Origin: Halichoerus grypus | Lineage: Eukaryota; Chordata; Mammalia; Carnivora; Phocidae | Length of the DNA: 64,000 nucleotides | NCBI RefSeq assembly: GCF_964656455.1 | Contig: NC_135717.1 | Span: forward strand, 149,347,793 to 149,411,792 | Reading direction: 5' to 3' | Shown: positions 1-12,244 of the stretch, one piece after another | Layout of the letters: the number at the start of each line of letters is the position of its first letter | Numbering within the stretch: the stretch's first letter is position 1 | Program-made: the position numbers and the translations under genes | The notes under the pieces: generated by a model | Database searches by the model: none | Told to the model about the DNA's origin: nothing | The model's input: only the letters and a program-made list of their open reading frames with translations

Positions 1-2530
1 AGGAGGGGACACAAGTCAGTTCATAACACAGACTCATCTGGTGAGCATTTTTCAGAATTCACATCTCAGGGTCCTTCCTCAGATCTACTGGATCAGATTT
101 CCTGTGTTACACAACCCCACTGCTCAAATGTGTGTGTATGTGTATGCATGGCAGGGGGTGGATATAGCCAACCAATGCTGGGGGAAATACAGCCAACAAT
201 GTTAATCTACAGTACAAAACAAGTACAAAAAATAAAAGATACCAAAAAGCACCCCCCCCCCAAAAAAAAAGAAGAAGAAGAAAAGAAATCTACAGAGCTG
301 GAAATAAAGAACTCAAAGATAGAACAGCCAGTATGCCATACGCAGATGTCAGCCCATGGGGACTACTCAACCTGGAAATAAGTCATCAATGTTAGTGTGA
401 AGTTTTAATGATAGGAGATGTGGCTAGAGATGTGAGTGAGGCAGGGAACTGGAATTGAACCCTGTGTAAAGCCAAAAATCCTGCCTTCTAGACAGTGATG
501 TGCTAGTACCAGTTTCTACCATTGGCCTTGCTGGGCTTTTCCAAAAACTCCCACACATACCTGTAAGAGAATCAGTGTTTGGATACCTGCCATGCTGAAG
601 GCATCAGCTGCCAAAGAGGCTTGCAGTGGAGTCTAACCAAGAAAAAAGATTTTGTCCTTTCCTTCTCCTCCTTCCTCCCTGGCCTCAATGCTGAAAGAGC
701 CATAGCTTGGAGAAGGGAGGGAAGAGGGGAGTAAAAGTGCACAGAGTCGGGGGAGAGGGAAATTACCTTTGACTCAGATGGAGATTGAACTTTGTAATGG
801 TAGTGGACTAAGTTTTTATAGTTGAAAGGTCCCCCAAAAGTTTTTAAAATCTGCTTCAGATATTATTAAGGAATAGGTATGGGGGATTCATTAGATCACT
901 GTTGAAATTAGTTCAAGAAAAATACCTCATTGAGTTGAGTTGAGGCCTTAACTGAGTAGGTGGGCAAATGTCATCAGAATAAGAATAATCAAGTGAGGGA
1001 GTTGAAAGAGAGAAAGCAATTTCAAATCATAGTTAAATGAAATGAAAAATAGCTTAGGTGGTTTTCAATATAGGCCTGAGGTGACAGGTAAGGCGTTCTT
1101 TCAGGGTAGAGACAGGGAGGGAGCACCAACTTTGAAATTTTGTAGATAAAACTGCTAAATTATTATCACCGTGAAAACTTGGCAATAAGCCACATCTGGT
1201 CAGATGCATCTTCCTATTTCTACTCTTGAGACCTAAAAATACTTAAGTCTTTATGAAATTTCTTTATGGTAATGATGGAGAAACTTCTGGGGAAAACTTG
1301 ACACAGAATCAAATTGTTCTCTCTACTCTACTTTCATGGTTATTGTGAGTTTTCTGGTTCCAGACTACCAACCACATGCAGACTATCTGCTTTGCCTTTC
1401 TCTTTTGGAACTTATGTCCTTCAGGTTCTCATTCTTTGCCCTGAACTCTAGTAACTGTGTCCTCTTAATCTGCTGCTTGCCTACCAATTTCTGACCCAAT
1501 GATAGACTGACTTCTCAGATCTATTTATACTCACTTCTGCTTGCTTGTTGCTTAGTTTCTGACCTCACCGGCTCATCTTGAACTTTAATTATGCCTGTTT
1601 CTGAAAAAAATGTCCTAATGTCTGATTCCCTTGTCAAGATTCTCAACTCCTCTGCAATTTTGGTTTTCCCAGTTCCAAATTCTAACCCCTTTATTGCTTT
1701 GCTTCTATCACACACAATCCCAGCATTTAGAGTTTGGTGTGTTTGTCCACTATCATTTTATTTCTTATTTTATTCACCTATTTTTTTTTTTTTTTTACAT
1801 TTCTCAAATGCCTTGTTTCAGTGTAAGCTATATGAGTTCACACCACCACTGAACAAAGAGTTTATCAGAGCAAAATTGTTTTTCCCAAGTAATAGTACCT
1901 TGTTTATAGGACTACAAGAACATGTCTACACTAAATCTGCCAAAAAAGGATGAAGATTTAATCATTTTTATTTGGTCATGTTAAATTCTCTTTGAGCCAC
2001 CATTATTCTACTGATAAAATAGCATTCATATATGACTTCCCTTTATGATAATATTTTGAGGGGTAGTCCTAGTCTAACTATAGATTGTAACATTTTTAGT
2101 TCTCCCATTTTCTTAACTATGGCGTATCTTTGTTTCCCATCATGTTAATGCTTGTTTTCCATACATCTTACAGTCCCTTTCGGTGATACATATTGTTACT
2201 ATCCTTTACAACTTCTCTTCATGTCTTTAAAAATAAAATGCTAGATATTTAATAGCTTCATATTCTTCCTGTTTCAAGCCTTAGTCACCTTTTCTCACAT
2301 ATTTGGAAACTTATACATTACTATTATAAACAGAAAAATAATTAAGCTGCCTCTCCCATTTAATTCTTTCTAATCTGCAAGAATTCAAACAGAAAACCAG
2401 ATGTAGTGTCATGTAAGTTATATTTTTTTGCTTAATATCTTCCATGTTGGACATTTACCATTAGATTTTTCTAATACTAGGTATAGATAATTATCTTCCT
2501 TTCTTCCTTCTTCCTTTCTTTCTCTCTTAC
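1..2530. other. Unique AT-rich DNA, no gene seen
   Basis: No convincing exon, RNA gene or classifiable repeat was recognised. It holds short low-complexity tracts: TG/TATG at about 128-148, a C-run then A-run then GAA run at about 252-288, and a 16-base T-run at 1781-1796. Open frames here are short and of low complexity. The stretch 1370-1740 has a pyrimidine-rich, old-repeat look but I could not classify it. Confidence 0.6.
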
Positions 2531-2725
2531 TTTTAAAGTAGGCTCCACAGGGGCCCCAGGATGGCTCAGTAGCTTAAGATGAATCAAATAAATAAATAAA
2601 ATCTTAAAAAAAATAATAAAGTAGGCTCCACACCCAGCATGGGGCTTGAACTCATGACCCTGAGATCAAGACCTGAGCTAAGATTGAGCTGGACACTTAA
2701 CTGACTGAGTCACTCAGGTGCCCCC
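2531..2725 (-). mobile_element. Older Can-SINE, split by a mini-SINE
   Basis: Reading the minus strand, the tRNA-derived head is at 2725 (complement of gtgccccc) and the A-rich end near 2531. The body at 2619-2725 has the older carnivore SINE form (ggctccacacccagcatggg, then gaccctgagatcaagacctg). It is interrupted at 2550-2617 by a second, shorter SINE. No TSD of the outer element was found, which fits an older age. Confidence 0.8.
2550..2617 (+). mobile_element. Internally deleted mini Can-SINE (68 bp) nested in the older SINE
   Basis: The start ggggccccaggatggctcag is a Can-SINE head. After about 30 bases it jumps directly to the 3' tail (aaataaataaaatctt plus A-run), so most of the body is missing. 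It is flanked by a perfect 15-bp direct repeat, aaagtaggctccaca, at 2535-2549 and 2618-2632, the target-site duplication in the host SINE. This is a complete retroposition event of a deleted template rather than a later deletion at the ends. Confidence 0.85.
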
Positions 2726-2781
2726 GTATATTTCTTTCTAATTCAAACATTAAGGATAAATATAGTATAAAACGTGAAAGA

Positions 2782-2967
2782 GGGGCAGCTGGTGGCTCAG
2801 TCGGTTAAGCATCTACCTTCAACTCAGGTCATGATCCCAGGGTCCTGGGATCAAGCCCCACATTGAGCTCCCTGCTCAGGAGGGAGCCTGCTTCTCCCTC
2901 TCCCTTTGCCCCTCCCCCCCCACTCTCTCTCTCAAATAAATTTTTAAAAAAATCTTTAAAAAAAAAA
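2782..2967 (+). mobile_element. Can-SINE
   Basis: The tRNA-like head ggggcagctggtggctcagt is followed by the box-B-like part, a CT-rich tract and an A-rich tail with aaataaatt. An 8-bp imperfect TSD, gtgaaaga/gtgagaga, flanks it (2774-2781 and 2968-2975). The head carries one change (agctggtgg for cctgggtgg). Confidence 0.9.
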
Positions 2968-3277
2968 GTGAGAGATTGTGTAATCACACCCCGACATAAC
3001 CAGTGTAAAAAGTTGTATAATTTGTCCAGAGTAGTTCTTGTTGTGAGGACATAAAAGGAAGCAGAGGATATAGAGCTCGGACTTAGGGAATACAGACATC
3101 TAGTAGCCTTGACAAGTTATGAAATAGCAAGAAAAATAATTCCAAAGAAATATATAAACATGTGATGGTATAGTACACGTTGCATAAATTCATGTTGAGG
3201 GAATTAAAATTCGCTGGAAAGACTATTATAGGAAAGATTAGTCTTAAACTTGGCTTTGAGGAGGAGGTAATATAACA

Positions 3278-3505
3278 TTTAGAAAAAGCCCAAGCTTTGA
3301 TGTAAGGCAGGCCTGGATTCAAACCCCAGTTCTGAATTTTACCAGCTGTGTGATCTTGGGCAAGTTCCTTAACTGCTCTTATTCTTTAGTTTTCCCCCTA
3401 TGTAAAATGGGGACAATCTTTTAGTGTTGCCATGAGGATGAAATTACATCATGTAGTTTTTCATAGTATTCACTCAATGAGTAGGTGTTTAATATTCTTC
3501 ATTGT
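3278..3505 (+). repeat. MIR SINE fragment
   Basis: The core-SINE signature is in sense orientation: a degenerate tRNA-like part (caggcctggattcaaacccc), then accagctgtgtgatcttggg, caagttccttaactgc, and a 3' part with aaaatggggacaat. This matches the known MIR consensus by memory; divergence is high, as expected for this ancient family. Confidence 0.85.
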
Positions 3506-6100
3506 CCCACATCATCTGCTACACTTTCTATTAAATCTTCATATTCTCTAGGGTATACAAAAATAATACAATTTACTAGAAAATGTAGAAAATATAGTTA
3601 AAATTTATACAGCTTCAAAAGAATTTTTAAATTTTATAACCCATATTCATCATTAAAAAGGAGATTTTAAAAAGTAAAGAATTTCAAAATGGTAAAGGAG
3701 TTGAGATTTAGGTTTTATTTGTGTGACTTATATACTAGTTAAACAAATAACTCAGATGATTTTTTGGATCATACAGAATCCCTCCATGCCCAGAAGATTG
3801 CCACCATTTGTTACGTAAAGGCCAAATCAATGGCTGTACAGTCATGGCAAGAACACTGGTAAGTGTTTCTGGGTAATGATTAAGCAAAGACATATGGTCT
3901 TTCCCTGAAAACAAAGACAAGCAATTCTTTAAGAAAACTTAAAATGACCACTGAACTCTGAACCAGAGCCCAAATAATGAATACCAAGCTACCTCCTCAA
4001 CAAGAAATGTTATCCTGGCAGTGCAGCTGTGAGCTAATTAAAAAGCCCAGACCGCTGTGCTGAACTTTAGTACTGCATTTACAGAATTAATTCAGAGGAC
4101 ATGTTATTAAAGTCTGGGGTTTATCAGAAGAAGGCAGCCTCTTTTTTTGAGCAGCATTTAAAAAATTAACATACTGGATAAGCCGCTTATTATAGATGGA
4201 GCCTATGAGATCTTTCGTATAGATGCAAAAAACTAAGCCACAAATTTCTAAGCAAAGTAATGAGACCATTGCACTCTAACATTAAATCCAAAAATAGCAC
4301 TGTAGATATCCTGAGAGCACTTTCAAAAATAAATTTATATTCTATAAGATGATTTCTAAGATTCTAAAAGACAGATTGATGACTGCTAACACACCAAGAG
4401 CTAACAGCTAGATATATATCTAAAATATGTAGCAATTCTGTACTTCATTAACTCAGAAATAAATCAGTAATAATTGGAATTTGTAAGAAAAGAATAGTTT
4501 ATTTAAATACTTTACTGTAAAGTAGAATACTTTCCTTCTAACTAATCTTCATAACTGGGCTTTAAAATTTATATCTAGAAACCTAAATAATAAACAGAAG
4601 TACTACTTTATCAGTAAATTCTGAAAGTTGTCATTATTTAAGTTATTACATGTGGGCAGTCACGGTAGAAGTAAGTTATGGAGACCATTTAATGACCGGA
4701 AACTTTCTGGAGGCCATAAAATCTGTTACATCATTTCAGGCACCTTATTGTCATGATTTAAGAAGACATGGAGCAAGTCAGTGAATTTGTTACAACCCTA
4801 TCCGCTCAGGTCTAAAATGGAGAAAATAGCACTTACTTTACATTCCTTTCAGTGCTGTAACAAAATCACAGCTTTTGAGTAGCTGAATAGTTTGTGTATC
4901 TACGATGTAACAGGTAAAACTCATTCTGAAAAAACCAACAGAAGCCCAGGTAGACACTTCATACTGACAAACAAATAAACCCCCTTATAATATATACTCC
5001 TATTTATAAATTCAATCGTTGCCTAACAAATTAAGGAAAGCAGGGGGGCAATGTAAGGGAAATTTTCTACGTATCTTTTTAAAATTATTTTTAGTTTTCA
5101 TTTTGGATTATGAAAATTTTGAACATACAGATAAACATAGAAAATAATATCACAGATACCTATGTACCATATCTACTTCTAAACTGGGGAGGCAAAGGAA
5201 ATCTGATGGCAACCTTGTTAACAGGGTTGACTCATCGGACTTCTTTGAAAAGCAGGTATATGTGTCTGATCTGATTGTTCCATACAGGTTCTACCAGAAC
5301 ATTACTTTCGAGATGGAAGAACAAATCCGATTCTAATATAGGAGTGCCATACTTTGGTCAAATAGGTGATTTCTTCTCTAGATCCTCCAAATACCTTCCT
5401 AAATAATCCTAAGTAGGAATGAAAGACCTTTGTAAGAATTAGTAATTTGCAAGAAAAGCTAATTAAAGGAAAAGAAAAAGAAAGTTTATTAGCTTGGTAG
5501 ATTTTCCGGCAATCTTCACTTTTTGAGCTAAGACACAGAGTTTTACAAATATCCTCTTATAGCTCATCCAAGCCAGACACTCCCTTGATAAGACACAATG
5601 GTAAGCTCTTCCCCTCATCCCTCTACCATTGCTGGAGCCAGTTGAGCTAAATGTCTTGACACATTTAGGATGTAGTTTGGAAGAGGGTTCTGAGGCAAAG
5701 ATTTGATGACTTGATAAAATGCAACACCAGCCTTTTTTCTTGGAGGGAATAGCTTTAGGAGCTTTAGGAGTAAGAGGTGACTGAGGAAGTGATTTGTTCA
5801 GAAGATGTCTAGTTTTACTCTTAGGAAATGAACTGGATAGATTTTAGATGGTATGTTAAGAATTTTTGCAAGTGGAAGGTCAGAAAGCAAGATGGGATTA
5901 AATAGGAAATCTGCTCAAAATGTTTCACCAAGGCAAAGATGATCAGGATGTGGATTACTGGAGAGGTTGAAAATAAGAACACACATTTAGACATAGCAAC
6001 TATCTTCAAATATTAGGATTATTATCTGGAAAAGGTAGGAGACCCATGCACAGGTGTTTTTTTGTTTTTGTTTTTGTGTGAGTGTGTAATAGAAGCATCT
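3506..6100. other. Repeat-poor unique region
   Basis: No gene or RNA gene was recognised, and no young repeat. The part 3930-4140 has a richer, non-repetitive composition, with an E-box-like cagctg next to ctaattaaaaag, and could be a conserved noncoding element (inference only). About 5080-5170 resembles old LINE-derived sequence but is too diverged to classify. Confidence 0.5.
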
Positions 6101-6114
6101 CTCATGTACATTCA

Positions 6115-6730
6115 ACATTGAGTACCCACTTATATTTCAGGCACTATACCAGTCATGTGGATACCGGGAAAATAAGGCTCACAGTCCAGTGGGAAAAACA
6201 AAGAAGAAAACAATTTGAATTCAGTGTGATATGTATCAGGAATGAATGTGTGCTGTGGGAGCTTCACAGATGAAATGAAGCCCAAGTTGAATTTTTAAAA
6301 ACTAGCTTGGCCATAGAAGACAAGAGGAGGTAGAAGGAAGAACACATACAAGGAAGAACACATACAAGGATAGGGAAGTGTGAGGAAATGCTAGCTCTTT
6401 ACAAATTACAGGTTATTCATAACGGCTGGAGTATAGAATATAACTGAAAGTTAGATATAAGAATGAGGGTAGAGAGCATGAGGTTGGCTGGGATCAGAGT
6501 CTTCAATATGATGCCAAGAAGTCTGGTTTTAAGCAGTGGGTGACAGAATCAGATTTGTGTTTTAAGAAGTTTCTCTGACAGCATCATGAATTAATGGTTG
6601 CAAGGAGTGGGGACAACTTTCCTGAAGGTTGGGCCATTTCAGGAACACAAGTGGAAGTGATGAGAACATAAACAAGGGAGGTGGTGATGGGGATGGAGAT
6701 GAGGGGAATTATTAAGGAGTTGGACTCTAC
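6115..6730 (+). repeat. Ancient mammalian interspersed repeat, copy 1
   Basis: The series is caggcactataccag, then cacagtccagtgggaaaaac, then at 6470-6560 the block ctggttttaagcagtgggtgacagaatcag. It parallels the better-preserved copy at 15,570-16,440 (aagcattccagggcagtggg ... ttttaaggagaggaatgac). I recognise the family as widespread in placental mammals but cannot name it with confidence. Confidence 0.45.
6334..6365 (+). repeat. Perfect 16-bp tandem duplication
   Basis: The unit aaggaagaacacatac occurs twice without mismatch (6334-6349 and 6350-6365) and is followed by a partial third aagga. Two perfect copies suggest a recent slippage or duplication. Confidence 0.9.
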
Positions 6731-6759
6731 AGGACCCTGAAATCAATTGAATTGGAGGG

Positions 6760-8990
6760 GGAGAAAAATAACGGAGAGGAACGATTCACACTCATTCCCA
6801 GTTAGGCTTGGAATCCGTCTGCTTACAAAACAGTGAGTTCCTCATCTCTAGAAATGAGAATCCTTCAAGCAAAATCTGCATGATTATGTCAGACTTTTGA
6901 ACACAGTGAATACTTGGAATTCCATGATCTCTAAGGACTCATAACTCGAAGAAAAGTCCTATTTACATTTGTATTACTAGAAAGTTAAACTATCAGAGAA
7001 TCATGTTAAATGAATAATTTCTCTAAAAATGAAATCTCTAGGTTCCCCATATTTCTTTAGTAATGTACACAGGCCCATGGGGATTTTTCAATAATGCTGT
7101 AGATATAAGTCCTCATCTAGACAAGAGTAGCCATCTAGGCAGATTGTCGTAAGATGTTAAATTAAATTTTAAAATGTACATATGCATGTCTTTGTCTCTT
7201 TCTGTCTCTCTGTCTCACACACATATACATATATACATAAAACAAATTTGAAAGTTCTACGTCTATAAAAGTTTCTATAGTATATACATATGGTTCTAAT
7301 AATCACTCTATGTGAACCAAACTCCAAAGATTTAGATAAAAATATATTGTGGATTTTATATAAATCTCTGTGAATTAAAGCATTTACTCCATCTAAAGCT
7401 CAAAGTTGTCAAAGTCAATAGCCATTAATGGTGATTCAAAAGAATTGATCTGGAAAGGAGCCAAACTGCAAAATTACTTTCCAAAAAGAAACAAAGCCTT
7501 CATAATAAATACACAAAACACAACTCTGGCAGTAAAAATAATTGAGGCCAAAATGGCCAATTCAGTGGGTAAGATAAAAATACAAAGAAATATCAAACTC
7601 CTGGGATGGGTAAAAAAAAATAATAATAATAAATAAGATAAATTTACCTCAAAAAAAAAAAAAAGAAAATATCAAACTCTTATTCCCTTTGAACCAAATT
7701 CTTGGACAATATTAGGAAGAACTATTTGGGGTGCCTTTCCATTCCTGCCTGCTGACCCTTTGGTATCATCTTTTGTATCCAAAGCCCTTCTGTGCTGCCC
7801 AGATTCCTTCTTCCTGATGCTCCACCCTTTCTTCATTTACCAACAGACCTAGGGTCTTCCGTTCCGCCTGTAAACCTAAAGCGGTAAGTGATGATGTGAA
7901 CTGTGCACACCTCAATAAGCAGGAGACAGTTTTAGTCAGAGAGCAGGCACCCCTTTGGGTGGGTTTCAAATCACAGAACACACAAGGAGCTGTGGACATT
8001 TACACTCATAACACTTCCCTTTCAAAATTGCCTGCTGTGATATCACACCTGAGTTGCCATTCATTATTTGCCCTCGTGCAAACATGTGTCCCTTTCTTGG
8101 CCCCACAAAAAGAAGAAAAACAACAACAGCAGAACCCCACCAAGATGTGTAGCAATCAGCCAGTTTACATTCTTGCCACAATGATGACTCAGGATATGGA
8201 TACACATGTGACTTTTAGACTTTGCCCCCCTATCACTTTTCCACTGTATCTCGGTTAGTGTGTGAGCTAATCACAAAAATTCTTAGTGCAATCATTTGTA
8301 AAATTTTCCATGACTGTAAAGAGTCATAGAGTTTTATAGCATTTGAATACCATCTATGATTTAAAAAAAAAAAAAGTCCACTTTCTTTTGATTTTTATTT
8401 TCTTGTTTGGCTGCCAAACTTAGTGATAGTGACTTAATGGGCAAAGAGTAAGCCATTATCCCTTTAATTGGTCTCTACTGGTTAATTCATTGGAGGCTTT
8501 TAGAAATGCACTTATTGTATAATTAACAGAGATCTGTGCCGCCTTTGTAAGTCACTGGCCATAGAAGGCTTTGTTTCCTAATTGCCCATCACCCGTCCTA
8601 TTGCTGTGTCAACAGCAGTTTCACCTTCAGAGATTGCTTTCCTTGAGTCTAAGCAGTGTCCTTGATCATCCATGTATTCTCTTCAGGTTATCTCTGAAAT
8701 CTGTTCTCTTCAAGATCCCAGGGCTTCTGCTGGTCTCCTCATTTGTAAAAAAAAAAAAAAAAAAAATAGCTTCAGAATTTTCAAGAAGATTGGAATAAGC
8801 AGACTTTGTTCCCCACCCATTTCTCTTACTTCTACAATTATCATATCCCACTGCATTACAGTAATCCTCCTACTCCAAGATTCAAAACTCTAATTTTGTC
8901 ATTTAGGCCTTTATAAAATATAAGCTAGAGAATAGTTCCGGTCTTCAAATGAGGAGTTTGTAAATATAGCATTATTAGAGTTCAAGAATG
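6760..8990. other. Unique AT-rich DNA, no gene seen
   Basis: Short open frames on both strands around 7770-8260 overlap each other and show no domain or splice context. A possible AP-1-like tgatgactcagga lies at about 8182. A-runs are at about 8363-8375 and 8747-8766. A small flanked insertion lies at 7601-7661 (see separate entry). Confidence 0.55.
7601..7661 (+). mobile_element. Small A-rich retro-insertion (about 61 bp) with TSD
   Basis: The segment begins ctgggatggg and then runs into A-rich sequence with aataataataaataag and a terminal A-run. It is bounded by aaagaaatatcaaactc (7584-7600) and the near-identical aaagaaaatatcaaactc (7662-7679), which looks like a 17-bp TSD. The ctggg(a)tgg start plus A-rich tail could be a Can-SINE remnant with nearly all of its body missing, but the head is too short to prove it. 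Confidence 0.6.
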
Positions 8991-9200
8991 TTTTCACCTT
9001 TTGTGTTTGCCATGTATTTGTCCAGGCTCTATGCTAAACTATTCTGCACTTGACCTCCAGCTACTTTTGCCTCCTCCTTCTTCTAATAGTTACAAGCTTT
9101 TTCCATAGGTTACGGCAAGCTGTCCTACTTCTTCCCTACTCTAATGGTGCACTTATGTTCTGTATACTTGGGCTGTGTGCTTGCACTCAAGCTTATTTCT
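8991..9200 (+). repeat. Possible L2 LINE fragment
   Basis: The pattern caggctctatgctaaactat ... ctacttttgcctcctcc resembles the 3' part of L2 (ancient CR1-like LINE). Divergence is high and the call is weak. Confidence 0.3.
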
Positions 9201-9895
9201 CAAAGTTTTTCAGAGAATATGGAATCTGAGCATGGTAAATGCAATGGATATTCTTTGTTATTTGTCAGGCAAGTAGCTAATGTAAGCCTTAAAATAGTAG
9301 TGTAAATTATTATACATAACAGTTATAAGTGGCTGAGTGCCAGTCTTGTGCTTTTAGCTGTAGAGAAGAAAATTTTCTTACGAAACTGTGACTACATACT
9401 ATTGGTAATAAAATACATTCATGCTAAGCATCGTGGTAAGATTGCAAAAGTTAAAAAATGTTGATGCCCTTAGTATCACCATTCCCCCTCCACCCCCCGT
9501 GATTCTTCAGTAGAACATGGAACTGGATACTAAATCTAGAGCATTTTTCTTTCCAATATTATTTTATAGGCCATTCTAATTCTAATTTTAACTAAAAAGT
9601 CAGCCTTTTCTAAAACTATTTCTATTACCAATGAAAAATTGTGTTGACAGCTCCCTACAACTTTGGCAGTGGTAACCTTGCTTTTGTTAGAATTGATTCT
9701 ATTGTCCACACTAGATAGGGCAGAAACTGCACTGGCTAAGGGAGATAGATAAATCTAAATTTCTGGAGTAGCTCTCTCTTTTTTTCTCTTGGTATAAATA
9801 TTTAATTATGCCAGGAGAAATTCTGAAAAACTGTGACACACAATGGGATTGATTCCCCTATAAGTAGGGCACTTGTTACATAGCTGAGAATGGAA

Positions 9896-10110
9896 CTAAC
9901 ACTTTTAAAGTCTTTCTAAGTGATGGCTCTATTCTAGGTACTTTAAAATATTCACTTTAATCTTCACTGTATCCTACAAACTAGGTATCATCAGTCCTAT
10001 TTTACAGATGAGTAATGAGGGTTAAATAACTTGCCCAGAGTTGCACAGTTATTACTAGGAAGAGTTAGGGTTATGACATGGCTGATTCTAAAGCTCATGT
10101 CCCTTTCACT
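9896..10110 (-). repeat. MIR SINE, antisense
   Basis: On the plus strand this reads as the MIR reverse complement: a diverged cactttaatcttcactgtat block, then ctattttacagatgagtaat, ttaaataacttgcccagag and ttgcacagttattactagga. The hallmark ttttacagatgag is clear. Confidence 0.85.
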
Positions 10111-10200
10111 TTCTTAAAATAGTTCCCTCCTGCTCATTCTTAGGGAGAAATATCAGCCTTGCAATATGTTATGACGCCTACTTCGAGAGCTGTATAGTTT

Positions 10201-10435
10201 GAGGGATAAGAATGTGGGCTCCGGAGTTGAACTACCTGGGTTCCTATCACTCACTAATTGTGTAATTTTGACCAATTACTTGATGTCTCTGTGTCTCAGT
10301 TTCTTCACCTGTAAAAATGGGGTGATTACAATAATACCCACTCAGTAGTGTGGTTTGTGTGGACTAAATAAGAATGCACATAAAATACTCAGCAGAGTGG
10401 TTGATACATTGCAAGGTTTAATAGATATTGTTTTC
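10201..10435 (+). repeat. MIR SINE, sense
   Basis: The blocks are gaatgtgggctccggagttg, ctacctgggttcctatcact, gtgtctcagtttcttcacct and gtaaaaatggggtgattac, in MIR order. It lies 90 bp from an antisense MIR (9896-10110), so the two could pair in RNA, although both are diverged. Confidence 0.88.
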
Positions 10436-10589
10436 TAGGAGTTTGATCTTTCTGTGGGTAGAGAAAACAAGTCTGGGCTGTAATTTCTTCTCTTCTTGGC
10501 TACTTATGTCTGGTTCATTTAGCAATCAGTGTTTTGTTTTAGATCCCTACCCAATTTTACATATTAATTTTTTCCTTCATCCAATATAG

Positions 10590-11090
10590 AAGATGAAAAC
10601 ATGGCCATAAATTCCTTGCTAAGCCTCCCTTTGAAAGATGGGAGTCTAATTCTCCTTCTCTTGAACATAGGTGAGATTTAGTGACATGTTTGGTGAATAG
10701 ATTATGACAGAGTGGGACTTTTGAACCTAAGTACTATGACGTCTGGCATCTTCTGCCTGTACCTCTTTGAATGCTTACTTTGGAACCTCTCAACTAGCAA
10801 GGAAGAAGCCTGACTGCCTTGGCACCTCCAAGTTGGAGCGGTCATCCTGCCCAGTATAAACCCAGTCTTTCAGTCGTCCCTGCCAAGGAGTCAGAAGTGT
10901 AAGCAGACCAGCCCAAGCCCCAGCTGAATATCACTGAGGTTCCTTAGTTGCCAGAAGAATCTTCCAACTGAGCCCTGCCCTAATTCCTGAGCCACAGAAT
11001 CACAAAATCATAATAAAAGGATTGTTGTTTTAAGCCACTAAGTTTGGGGGTAATTTATTACATAGCAATGTGTAGCTGAAACATGTATTT
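10590..11090 (+). repeat. Ancient LTR-like repeat
   Basis: The 3' end carries ttgttgttttaagccactaa followed by gtttgggggtaatttattac and catagcaatg. This is a well-known terminus of old placental LTR-like repeats. The upstream part (10,660-10,980) fits the same class but is diverged. I cannot give the subfamily. Confidence 0.5.
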
Positions 11091-11094
11091 ATTT

Positions 11095-11395
11095 ATTTAA
11101 AAAGAAACTATTGTACCAGCACCAGCTCTAGGCACTGGGGGACGCATCTGTGAACAACGTAGGCAATGTTGCTACTCTCATGAAGGTTACATTCTACTGA
11201 GGGAGACAATAAAACAAGAACAGGTAAGTACATATATAATTTCAGATATATATAAATACTATGGAGAAAAAATAAAACAGAAGGAAAAGACAGAGACTGA
11301 CAGGGGGAAGTGTGTGTGGATATTTAGGTAGGCTGATTAGGAAGGGTCTCTCTGAGGACAGTTCATTCGAACAGAAATTTGAAGTTTTAAAATTA
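11095..11395 (+). repeat. Ancient mammalian interspersed repeat, copy 2
   Basis: The series is agctctaggcactgggggac, ctcatgaaggttacattcta, gagggagacaataaaac, ctatggagaaaaaataaaac and gaagggtctctctgagg. It is the same unnamed family as 12,850-13,225 and 15,570-16,440, truncated at the 3' side. Confidence 0.6.
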
Positions 11396-11454
11396 TGCAT
11401 TCACTCACTCATTCGTTAATTCATCTACCTCTTCAATAAACAGGCAATGATTAA

Positions 11455-11640
11455 TCAGTACTTTATGTCAGGCCCTGTGCTACGTGCTGAATAAGATAAT
11501 CCTAGTGTCTCATGAGGCAAACAGACATGGAAAGCTACTAACAGCATCACATGAATATGCTGCCAAAGAGATGTGCATGTGGAGTTTTGGAGGCAGAGGA
11601 AGAGAGAATACTTTTTTAAGTAATATGTTTCTCAAAGGAG
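11455..11640 (+). repeat. Ancient mammalian interspersed repeat, copy 3 (partial)
   Basis: The blocks tcaggccctgtgctacgtgc and tgaataagataatcctagtg correspond to the start of the family described at 11,095, with the downstream part degraded. It begins only about 60 bp after the previous copy ends. Confidence 0.4.
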
Positions 11641-12240
11641 TCAACTGTGGAAACTGAATACTTATTCAAATGATGCTTATTCTAATGTGCTATTGCTCAA
11701 AACACCTCAGGAGCTTCCCTTTTGCTACTGTGCAGGTAGAAGCACAAAGCCTGGCCCGTAGACACTGCAGGGAATATGTGTTGAATTAAAATTGCTTTAA
11801 GGTACAGGGATAAGTCATATAAGAATCTTTCTTGCTACTTGCTACTCTTCTCTTTTGAGCCAAAATGATTTTATATAATATGATCATTCATTCCCCTTAT
11901 TCATCAGACTTGGCCCTGAATTTTGTTTTGCTCCCCCCATCAAATCTATCCTGAAACATTGAAGAATTGCCAACACTGAGAATATTCAAAAGAATATCTT
12001 GTTCACTTTTTAAAGGATGGCCCAAAAAAGGAATGTTGAAAATATTTTTAGTAATAGTAGAAGTGGAGCTAGCGTGAGTGCAGGGCCTCCTGAGGTGACT
12101 CATTTGAAAGAAGCATCATTCATTTGGATGTTTAAGTGATGCTGGTTTTTTTGAAGAAGCAATTGTATTACATTATAGTCAGACCATGTTCTTGTGGAGG
12201 TTCATTAAGTTGAGCCTGATTTCATTTGTGCCTATGTTTT
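11641..12240. other. Unique DNA, nothing recognised
   Basis: No exon, RNA gene or classifiable repeat was seen. A minus-strand open frame of 68 codons at 11,897-12,103 has no recognisable domain. Confidence 0.5.
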
Positions 12241-12244
12241 CAAC

